Below, piece by piece: positions 11,137-20,900 of a stretch of 64,000 nucleotides of DNA (its first letter is position 1; every line of letters begins with the position of its first letter). The stretch covers positions 22,416,350 through 22,480,349 of the forward strand of contig JAGTTD010000020.1 of NCBI GenBank assembly GCA_018398585.1, read 5' to 3'. Source of the DNA: Simmondsia chinensis. Lineage: Eukaryota; Streptophyta; Magnoliopsida; Caryophyllales; Simmondsiaceae. Under the pieces are notes generated by a model. The model had not been told where the DNA came from. It worked only from the letters and a program-made list of their open reading frames with translations, and made no database searches. Made by a program: the position numbers and the translations under genes.

Positions 11137-13841
11137 TTAGACTTTTGTGTTTTTGCCAAATAGGTTAAATATGTGAAATAACAAAGCATTTTTGCTAATT
11201 GGTTAAATATGTGAAAGATAGTAGGTGAGTGAGAATGCACCATTATTATTAGATTAACAAGTGAAATTTTATCGGGTTTTAGTTCAGACCTACAGTATTT
11301 GTTTATATGAGGTTTATATCCTAAAATCTACCGATTGTATATAAAGTAATCCAATAGATTTACATATTAATCTCTTATTTCTCACAATTCCACTGTGAGT
11401 ATCTTACTATACTCGCATTGTGCTGCCCTTAATAAAATAAGAGGTAGCGACAGTGTAGTTTGAAAAAAGCAACGGTGCTCTCCGTACAAGGCGATTTAAA
11501 CTACCCCACGCACCGCCTCGCATCAGCAGCGCACGACGGCGCGTCCGGCAGCCACGACTGGAGCTGTTCGCCATTTTCGACCTCCGGCCCTCGACCTACT
11601 CAGTAGTGCTATCAATTGTATGTTACAGCTACTAAAAGCAAGGCTCGTGCTTCCTTCACCTCCGCTTTTTCACCACTTGTTCGTCATCCGGACCTCCGGC
11701 CCACGACGGGAGCTGTGCGCCATTTTCGAACCTTCCTGGTGGCTCCGTTCCGGAAAACGCGTATAGAGGTAAGGATGAATAATTTATTTGTTGTTTTCCT
11801 TCCATGGTGCATGGATAATATTTGGTTACATTAGCTATTTAGATGTTTTGGGGAAATTATAAACACCTACGTATCTCAAAGAAGTAGATGGAATTGTAAT
11901 TTCCTCTTTGCCTTTGTAAGATTTAGCTATAGACAGGTGGCAGAGAGAGCTATTGAGGAAATGAATGGGATGATGATAAGAGATAATAGATTACTTGTCA
12001 AGTTTGCTAGGTTTGACCGGAAAGGGAGTGGAGATAAACGTGGCGTAGGTACGAAGGATCAGAGGAAGGAAATCAACACGAACGGGGGGGTGATGAAGAA
12101 AGGGGCAGGTTACACGGAAATTTGAGCTGCAAAAATCAGTGTATAGATCTGAAAACCATTCATGGAGAAACCGATGAAGAGAGAAAGGAGAAATTACTAA
12201 GAAGCATTGTAGGGGAAGCAGTTATTGACATTGAAGTGGGTTTGCTGAGAAAGAGTATTGACGATGATAGTGGCCTTGAGTGTGCCGTACAACATATGGG
12301 TGGGACCTCATTTCTAATCACGTTCGAGTCTGTTGAGGTTAGGGATTGGGTGTTGATGAACAACCAAGGATGGATTAATAGATGGTCCATGAAAGTGAAG
12401 AAATGGTCTGAGTTTGACCAAAGTCTTAAAAGAAAGGCTTGGTTATCGTGTTACGGAATGCCCTTACGTGCGTGGAATTCTGATAATTTTATTGAAATTG
12501 GGAAGAGCTGGAGTAGGGTTCTTGCGGTGGATACAAGATGTAATGGGAACGATTCATTAGAAGTGGGTAAGATCTTAGTTGAGACTGTGGTACCCCATCG
12601 TATTGCTGAGAAGGCTAGCTTTGTTGTGGGCCAAGGCAAACATGTAATCCACATCATCGAAGGAGGTCAGGTTTTAACGGAAGACTACATTAAGTGCAGT
12701 ACCGAAACCCAGGCTAAATCGAAGAATGTCCCTTCTAATACTGCGAAAGAGGCTGAAGGGGCTGTCGAGGAAGGAAATGCTGGTGAAAACATGGACCGTA
12801 GCGATGATGAAGATTTTGTGGATGCCCAGCCTAAGGGTTTGAAGGACAAGGAGGGCACTAGTAAGGATAGATTACCTTTACCATCCTTGGATTTGGAGAA
12901 CGTGGATCATTGGCCAGCCTTGAACGATATTTATAAGACGGGTCACAACCGAAGCTCAGAGGGGAACAAAGAAATGGAGGATGGTGGCTCCCAGGCATGC
13001 TCAGATGAGGAATTCCCACCAGGCTTCGTGAACCTATTTGATGTGCAAGTCAGTGTGGAACCTGGCTTGAGGAAGGCTGTATCAAGGCCAAAAGGAAGAA
13101 ACAAAGGGGAGAAGAAGATATCTGAAAATGTGATGGAACCTGCTTGTTCAATATCATCAAGCGATTTTACTGAATCGGAATCAAATCAGGATTATACTAG
13201 ATCGGTAGACAAGGAGGCTGCGAAGATTTGTAAGACGGCGAACATTTTGGGGTTACGATGGGAGGACATGCATGACACTGTGGTAGAAAAGCTATTGAAA
13301 AATGCTAAGGGGATTAAAAGGATGGTTAAAAGAAGCAAGAAGATAAAAGACAAAGGAAAAACTAAGATATAGAGAGTTCCAAGGCAGCTTGGGTGTGGTA
13401 GCGTTAAGAGCTTTGGGTCGTTTTGGGTGTTTTTTGGTGCCTTGTAATCCCTGTGGTTGTGCTTGGGTGGTTGGTTTGGTGCTAGTTTCTTGTGGTGGAG
13501 GGTTGGGAGCTCTTTTGTCAGCCTTTCTTTGCGTGTCCTTTGCTCGTGTTTGGCCGGGTGTTGAGGTGTTGTAGTCTGTTGGTGTCCGTTGGCCTGATTG
13601 CCTTTGGCTTCCTATGCTCTGTTTTGCTGGGCTGGTGCTGCTTTCTTCTCGTCTTTTCAGTTGAGGTGCTTTGGCGTGTGTTGGTTTGCTTGTCGTTTTT
13701 GTGTTGGTGCGCTCTCGCTGGCTGTTCGTGTGGGGTGTTTGCCTTTGCTCTCTTCTCCGTGCCTCCTTGTGCCAGTGCTGTGTTTGTTTAGTTCTTTTGT
13801 AGGTCGCGTGGTCTGCTAGGAAGTCGGTTTGGTGCCTTTGT
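11137..13841 (+). repeat. Tandem duplication block, copy 2
   Basis: It starts at the TTA target triplet beside the CACTA end and repeats 4250-6955. Unlike copy 1 it continues past 13841 through the intact end of the LINE. Confidence 0.85.
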
Positions 13842-14064
13842 TGGGCTCTTTTGTTGGTTGCTTTTGTTGTTTTTGTGGTGTCTTCTTTCTGTGGTTGTTT
13901 TTGGGGTTTGAGGCTTTTGTGGGTGGTCTTTCTGTTGATTTGCCGGTGGTTGCTGGGTTTTTTGTGGTTTGGTTTGCCTTTTTGATCCTTGAAATTGTCC
14001 TCTGTTAGGACTTATGTAAATTCTTTATGATCAATGGAACTCCAATTATCAAAAAAAAAAAAAA
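11455..14064 (+). mobile_element. LINE A2: complete ORF1-only LINE, 2.6 kb
   Basis: It is bounded by a perfect 16-bp target duplication AAGAGGTAGCGACAGT (11439-11454 and 14065-14080) and ends in a poly(A) of about 15 after CCAATTATC. P2 at ~32935-32975 shows the corresponding site without the LINE. Content: short 5' region, ORF1 (11775-13372) and a ~690-bp G/T-rich 3' UTR. No endonuclease or reverse transcriptase is encoded, although both ends are present. Confidence 0.9.
11775..13372 (+). pseudogene. LINE ORF1 protein (RRM + DUF4283-like), damaged in the RRM
   Basis: It is the same protein as at 4889-6486. Here an in-frame TAG interrupts the RRM at about 11833, and a 1-bp loss in a G run near 12090 shifts the frame. 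From about 12122 to 13372 the frame is open for 416 codons and includes the whole DUF4283-like domain (FESVEVRDWVL, WSMKVKKWSEFD, GMPLRAWN), the EEFPPGF segment and the basic C-terminus KRSKKIKDKGKTKI. A1 and A2 are broken in different places, so each disabling change came after the copies separated. As above, the family role is binding of LINE RNA. Confidence 0.8.
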
Positions 14065-14080
14065 AAGAGGTAGCGACAGT

Positions 14081-14418
14081 GATGGATGGCAAAGGTTCGA
14101 AGGGTTTTCAGGCTTCAAAGTTTGGCATGCTAATCAGGAGTAAAATGTTTCGATATTTTAGTGTTTCAATATTTTTGCTCGACTTTTTGTTTTGCTATCT
14201 TAATTTGATTGTTAGAGAGCACATCTGCTCTCTCGCATTGAGAGAGCTAACTGCTCAGTCTTTTGATAGACTACATTTCCTATGCTAATGCCTACAAGGC
14301 AGTGCACTTATGAAATACTAGGCGATCACTTTTGTCAATAATTTAAATACAGGGTCGAAGAAGCACAAAGGTGCGAGGTAGAGCCCGAAGATAAACAATA
14401 AGAAATAAAGATTTAAGT
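14081..14418 (+). repeat. P1, middle part
   Basis: It continues P1 after the LINE: GATGGATGGC...AAGGTTCG, then the GTTTGGCATGCTAAT and GGAGTAAAATGTTTC text that P2 has at about 33480-33496 and 34701-34740. The 84-residue frame at 14034-14288 has no recognisable domain. Confidence 0.65.
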
Positions 14419-14825
14419 CCCCTTTTAGTCACCAAAGTGGCCAAAAATGAGCCATTTGGTCACCCGAGTCAAATTTTGAAAGATTTAGTAACCAAACTCC
14501 TAATAAAAGTTCCTTTTAGTCACTCAAGTGATTTAAAGTGGACAAATTGGTCACCCAAGTTAAATTTTGGATGACTTGGTCACTACACTTGTAATAATAG
14601 TTTCATTTAGTCAGTTAAATGGTTTAAAATGGATAAGTTAGTCACCTAAGTAATAATTTGGAAAACTTTTATCTTCCAATTTTAAATAACAACTCATTTT
14701 CGTTACTAAAGAGATTTAAAAATATAAAAAATTTATCATCTAAATAAAAAATAACTAATTTAATTATATTTTTGACTTATTTATTTCATTGGTCCTCATA
14801 TTTTCCTTTCAAAGTTTATATTTTA

Positions 14826-15495
14826 TTTGTAACAAATTACATTAGGTAAAAATTAAAAGATTATAAACAAATTTTGATATTAAATAAAACTCAATAAAAT
14901 ATTATAATAAAAAATGAGAATTTCAAGGAATATTTAGGGAAAAAAAGCAAGAATCAACAAATTCCATGTGCATTCAAAATAATAAAGATCAATTTGAAAA
15001 AAAAATTCCCAAAATCAGGTGTTATATTAGTATTTTTTAGCAAAAGTTTTCAAATTTTAATAAATATACTATACTATCCAAATGTTCTATTTTAGCATTT
15101 TTCAATAAAAATTTATTGCATTTTGACAAAAGGGTGCTTGACTTGATAAAATTTTAAAACTTTAAGATATTTAAGTGATAAAATGTTTAAACCTCAAGGT
15201 GTTACATTGTATATATAGAAACATTACGTAACATAGGTAATAAATTGATACAAACTAAATATAATATAGCTCAAATCAAATGAAAATCACAACAGGCAGT
15301 AAACGACTACCCCGTTGAAGTATTTGTATATATTTATAAGGATATAAGCTCTAACAATGGAGGCTTTATAAGTAAGAAAGGAGAAAAGACATATAATTTA
15401 GGGTTTTTGCCTCCCATTAATCAACATAAAAAACCTAATCCTAACTAATCCCTTACTATATATAGACAAGTATCTAGAAAAAAATATCCGAAATA
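14826..15495. other. AT-rich spacer and probable gypsy 3' LTR remnant
   Basis: 15050-15200 contains M2-like MITE text ('aagtgataaaatgtttaaacctcaaggt'-type). From about 15300, on the minus strand, sequence with a CTATATATAG box lies just downstream of the gypsy coding end and may be part of its 3' LTR. No gene is seen. Confidence 0.35.
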
Positions 15496-17850
15496 TATCA
15501 AGCAAAATATCTATTGCTGAGGTGGCAAAAGGGAGTCGTTGTTACTGCTGACCTTGATGCTGTGTGCTGAAAGTAGGGACACGGAAGGCCTTGGTGGGAA
15601 GCTTGGCGGGTGAGTTGTAGGTGCCAAGGTGGTACGTGTTGGGTTTGTATCAATGTCACCCCCTTGAGAGGATTCCTGTCCTTGAGAATCAAAAGTAGGG
15701 AAGCTGAGTTGGAAGTCATGTAAGTTTTCCCATGTAGCATCATCCATACTCTGGCCAACCCACTGGACTAGAACTTGGGTGATGGCAATCCGGCGACATT
15801 GGACCAAAAGGTGATATAGAATGGCAGCGGGCTGAGGCGGGGATGCAGCAGGGGGCCATGTGTCGGGTGGCGAAGTGCTGGTGGTGAGAACTTAGAAATA
15901 GCGTTTTAGCAAAGACATGTGTACGGTGTGATGTACGGCTGAGTGAGATGGGAGATCAAGTTTGTAAGCAACCGCGCCTACTCAATTCAGAATATGGTAA
16001 GGGCCATAGTAGCGGGTTGCTAGTTTGTGGAAACTTCTAGTATTCACACTTTGCTGGTGGTAGGGCTGGAGCTTTAGCCACAGATAGTCGCCTATCTGGA
16101 ATTCTCTATCAGTATGTTGGTGATCTACCAGCTGCTTCATTCGGTTCTGAGCTCAAAGAAGATGATGGGGATGGTGGTTGATGATCTCTTCTTTAGTTAT
16201 CAAACTGCGATCAATTGCCATAATTGGGGACTCGCCTGGTAAGTAAGGAAGATGAATTGGGGGAGGTTGACATTACAGCAGCTCAAATGGTGAAGCTTGG
16301 GAAAAAGATTGGAAAGTGGTGTTATACCACCATTTCGCCATGGGAAGCCAGCGGGTCCACTGGCGAGGCTTTTCGCTCACCATGCATCATAAGTAGGGCA
16401 CTAAGCATCGATTGAGAACTTCTGTCTGGCCATCAGACAGCGGATAATAGGATGATGAGAGGTTGAGGTGTGTACCAAGGCGGGAAAAAAGTTTGCGCCA
16501 AAAGATGCTGGTAAATACCAGGTCTCGATCGCTGATGATTGTTTCTGGTAACCCGTGAAGGCGGTAGATATGATCTAAATAAAGATGAGCAACAATAACA
16601 GCAGTGTATCGTTGGGCAAGAGACATAAAATGGGCATATTTGGTGAGACGGTCAACTACCACCAAAATAATAGAATGACCCTTGGATGGCGATAATCCCT
16701 CGATGAAGTCGAGAGATATGCTATTCCGAACTAATGTGGGGACAAGAAGGGGCTGGGGGAGTCTAGCGGGCGCCACTGTTTCATAATTGTTTTTCTGGCA
16801 AATTGTGCACTGGTGGATATAGTTGGTGATATCGTGGTGAAGACCCTTCCAGTAGAATAAAGGCCTGACTCAGCAGTAAGTAGCATCAACACCGGAATGT
16901 CCGCCTTGAGCAGAATCGTGAAGCCAAAGAAGGATGTCTTGGCGAAGGGAGGAGTCATTGCCTACAACAAGTCCGTCGTTGTTGCAAATGTCCTTGGTGC
17001 TAAGAATACAATGGCTGAGAAAGAGGCTTTGCTTCCTTGTCATTAATAATGCGTGCAAGGATTGGGTCTTTGGACCAAGAATCGATCAGCCTTGTCATGA
17101 AGTCGGACAATATGGACGATAAGGCCATACATAGAACCTCCATTCCTGAAAGGTGAGAGAGAGCGTCGGTGGCTCGGTTCTCAGAACCTTTCTTATAAAG
17201 GATGCCATAATTGAGGCCTATCAAGTGGAAGAGCCACAAGTGTTGAAGAGCAGATGCCAACCGTTGCTCAAGCAGAAATTTCAAACTTTGCTGATCCGTG
17301 CGTATTGTGAAATGGTGACCCGTGACATACTGTTCCCATTTCACTACCGCAAAGACCACTGCTAGCAGTTCCTTTTCATAAACAGACATGCCCTGATGGT
17401 GGGGAGCTAGAGTGCGGCAGATACAGGCCAACGGGCGGCCCTCTTGCATCAAGACAGCGCCAATGCTTACACCTGATGCATCAATCTTGATGATGAAGGG
17501 TTCGTAAAGTTAGGGAGAGCAAGCACGGGAGCTGGAGTCAAGGCATTCTTCAATTGAATGAAAGCGACTTTGGCTTCTGAAGTTTAGAAGAAATTATCTC
17601 TTCGAAGAAGGCCTGCCAAAGGCTGGGCTATGGCGCCGTAGTGGGCAATGAATCAGCAGTAATAGCCGGATAGCCCTAAGAACACACGAAGTTGTTTCAG
17701 AGTTTGAGGACGTGGCCAATTGGCGACAGCCTCAAGCTTTCGTGGATCAGTAGGGACGCCATTACCTGAAACGAAGTGCCCCAGATATCCTATATGACGG
17801 GCGCCGAATGTGCACTTGGCGCGATTGGTGGTTAACTAATTGGCGAGAAG
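15496..17850 (-). pseudogene. Ty3/gypsy chromovirus pol remnant (RT end, RNase H, integrase, chromodomain)
   Basis: Minus-strand pieces appear in pol order. From ~17850 comes decayed RT. RNase H (17452-17000) has SVYEKELLAVVFAVVKWEQY and IRTDQQSLKFLLEQRL. The integrase zinc region (about 17058-16870) contains HDSAQGGHSG. The integrase core (16776-16387) contains SLDFIEGLSPSKGHS, VVDRLTKYAHFM, LHGLPETIISDRD and SDGQTEVLNRCL. The C-terminal chromodomain (15807-15640) contains VLVQWVGQSMDDATWENL. The chromodomain marks a chromovirus, a lineage that targets marked chromatin. Several stops and frameshifts separate the pieces, and gag, protease and most of RT are absent. It lies between the arms of the long-TIR element, presumably as a later insertion. 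Confidence 0.85.
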
Positions 17851-18470
17851 AATCCGTAAGTTTTTTTTTTTTAATCAACAGCCAGATGTGCACCAATTCG
17901 TTAAAAAAAAAAGAATTTGAAAAAAAATGTGAGGACCAATGAAATAAATAAGTCAAAAACATATTAAATTAGTTAATTTTCATTTGAATGATAAATTTTT
18001 TAATCATTTTAAAATCACATTAGAGACGAAAATGAGTTGTTATTTAAAATTGAGTGATAAAATTTTTCAAATTATTGCTTAGGTAACCAACTTGTCAATT
18101 TTAAACCACTTCGATGACTAAATGATGTTTTATTACGAGTTGGGTGACTAAGTCTTCCAAAATTTAATTTGAGTAGCCAATTTAACCATTTTAAATAGCT
18201 TGGACGTCTAAAATGGACTTTTATTAGAAGTTCAGTGACTTAATTTTCTAAAATTTGACTTGGATAACTAAAATATATATTTTTCACCAACCTTAATGAC
18301 CAAAAGCAGACCAAAATAGTATGTCAACAAGAATTTCCTTCAATATGACTTTGGTTAAGTATGAGTATGTAAGACTTCTATATCTTTACTCATGAGAAGA
18401 TTACAATATAAAACAATTTTACATATACAATAATATTATGAACTTTTAATATCATGATATAGCTGCATTA

Positions 18471-18850
18471 ATTTACACCAAAGGTTCCTGAACTTCTCTT
18501 ATTATATTAATTTAGTCCTTGTATTTTAGCTGCATTGATTTAGTTCCTCTGCAATTTATAATGTCTCAATTTAATCCTTTGGTCGAATTCAAGTGAAATC
18601 AATTGACATAATTCTTAACGGCACAATCACATTAGATGCAAGTAACTTACTACAAATCCATCCGTTAGACTCAATTTGACCCAACCCATGGCTGAACCAT
18701 AAAATATTCACTACTAACAACGTAATATAAATCTTATTTTAAGGACCAAATTAACACAATATCAATTGTTCAAGAACTAAATTGACACAATTAAAGATAA
18801 AAAGAATAAATTGACACAATGAGTAAAGTACAAGAATCTTTGATGTAAAT
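18471..18850. mobile_element. M1-family MITE
   Basis: The ends are inverted: ATTTACACCAAAGGTTCCTG on the left and, inverted on the right, ATTTACATCAAAGATTCTTG. The interior has repeated 'aatttagtcc' and 'gatgcaagtaacttactaca'. Other copies are at 19473, 36921 and 53473, plus a diverged one at 2.1-3.1 kb. No coding sequence. Confidence 0.7.
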
Positions 18851-20780
18851 AACCATAATATCTAAGTATAGCTGATAAATATTTTCCACAAAATAGAGTG
18901 AATAGAGTTTGAAGATGATCCACTTGATGGGATTTAGTCATGTTGCTGCATAGGCCACTTGCCCCTTTTAAGGGACCATTTACTAGAATTTTGATTTTTC
19001 AACCTTGGAAATTGCATTACATCTTCTTAATTATCCTTAGATTTCCAACTTTAAAGTACACTTTACATGACCCGGATATAATTGGACTGTACAGAGATTT
19101 TCATTTACTATTACTGTGTAGAGGATTCATGCAGATTGTTATGAACTCCACATGTGAGTCAAATATGAATCACACGATAGGAGTTGTAGAAAAGATGAGA
19201 CTAACAGATAAGCTTAATGGTTTACTCTACCAATGCTAATTGGTTTTAGGATAGAACCCCACTTGGGCTTATACGCGGAACTCGATAGAATGCAGAAGTC
19301 GTCTTAACCTATTAACAAAATTTAAATAACTTCCATAGAAATCCTGCAAAATTATATTCATATATTTTGGCCAAAAACACTCATGTGACATATATTTTGC
19401 TGAAATCATGTCTTATGCCAATATTTTGATAAAAGTTTATCGAGTTGTGACAAAAGTTCACCGAATTACATATATATACACCAAAGGTTCCTGAACTTTT
19501 CTTATTGTATTAATTTAGTCTTTGTACTTTTAGTTGCATTAATTTAGTCCCTGTACAATTTACAATATTTCAATTTAGTCCTTTGGTCAAATTGTAGTTA
19601 AGTCAATTGACATAATTCTTAATGGCACAATCACGTTAGATGCAAGTAACCTGCTACAAATCCATCTGTTAGACTCAATTTAACCCAACCTGTGGTTAAA
19701 CCATAAAGGTTTCACTAACAACATAATATAAATCATATTCGAAGTGCCAAACTGACACAATATCAATTATTTAAGAAACAAATTGATGCAATAAGCGAAA
19801 TACAAAAATCTTTGACGTAAATAACCATAATGTCTAAGTATAGATGATAAATTTTTTCCACAAAATACAGTGAATAGAGTTTGAATTGTATTACATCTTC
19901 TTAATTATCCTTAGAATTCCAACTTGAAAGTACACTTAACATGATCCGGATATTACCCGGCTGCATGGACATCTCCATTCATCACCATTGTATAGAGGAT
20001 TCGTGCAGATTGTTATGAACTCCACACGTGAGTCAAATATGAATCACACAATAGGAGTTGTAAGAAAGAAGAGACCAATAGATAAGCCTAGTGGGTTACT
20101 CTACTAATGACCATTGGTTCTTGGATGGAACCTTATTTGAGCTTATATATGGATCGTGTATGTTCCAACTTTGTGGATCAGACCTAAAAGACACAGTGAA
20201 AATTTTAACGCATATTACTTTCAATAGCTTCTTCCAGTTATATGAGACATTGTACATATTCGCGCCCATAAAAAGTAAGCTATTCACGGACCATGTTCAA
20301 AGCTTCACACTTCTTCGAGAAGGTTTTGGTCATAGTGCAGACTCTGACTCCAGGAGAATTCTTTATGCTTATTTCAACCTTAGAAAATGCATTACAACTT
20401 CATCTTTAGAATTCCAACTTTAATGTACCCTTTATATGATCTAGATGTAACTAGGTTGCATAGACATCTTCATTCACCATTGCATGGAGGATCCGTGCAG
20501 ATGAGTTTCAACAGCCTTTCCTAGTTATCGAAGACATCGTACATATTCACACCCAGCCACAGACCATGTTCAAAGCTACATGGTTTTTCCGAGAAGGATT
20601 GGTCATGGTGCGGACTCCGACTACAGGAATATTCTTTATCCTTCTTTGGATTTTTGTTGTTCTCGTAGTTTTTGCTCTTGTGATGGAAACTCTTATACCA
20701 TTTGGACGTTTCTTTCCTCCCTATTAATTATCAAAAAAGATGATTTGGATACAATTCCGCAAGAATAATACGTATAAGTC
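18851..20780. repeat. Degenerate tandem repeat region with a second M1 MITE (19473-19821)
   Basis: The M1 copy and the sequence after it ('aaataaccataat.tctaagtata', 'gtgaatagagtttgaa', 'ttgttatgaactccaca.gtgagtcaaatatgaatcaca', 'cttgggcttatacg') occur as unit 1 (18471-~19330) and unit 2 (19473-~20170). A third partial unit lies at about 20370-20490. The 'tagaacccacttgggcttata' portion also occurs at 40130-40170 in the leader of the copia at 39.5 kb, so the tract may derive from LTR-element leader sequence. Open frames here show no domain. Confidence 0.5.
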
Positions 20781-20900
20781 ATGACTTGAAGGTTGTCATG
20801 ATGAACAGTAAAGGAGAAAATTTACCAAATTAGAAAGTAGAAAAGAGAAAGAAATTTCTAAAAAATAGCTTTTAAGAATTGCTCTGATGTCATATGAAAT

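Larger units (their letters stand above)
14419..18330. mobile_element. Long-terminal-inverted-repeat element (~400-bp arms)
   Basis: The left arm (14419-~14825) is the inverse of the right arm (~17930-18330) over its whole length. Both carry 'TTTAGTCACC', 'CAAATTTTGGA', 'AATAACAACTCATTTTCGT' and 'TATTTATTTCATTGGTCCTC'. It sits within P1: flanking P1 sequence rejoins at 18331 with ...CAATATGACTTTGGTTAAG, as in P2 at 34910. No transposase is visible, and the interior is occupied by a gypsy remnant. The arms resemble a foldback or MULE-type element; the class is unproven. Confidence 0.6.
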
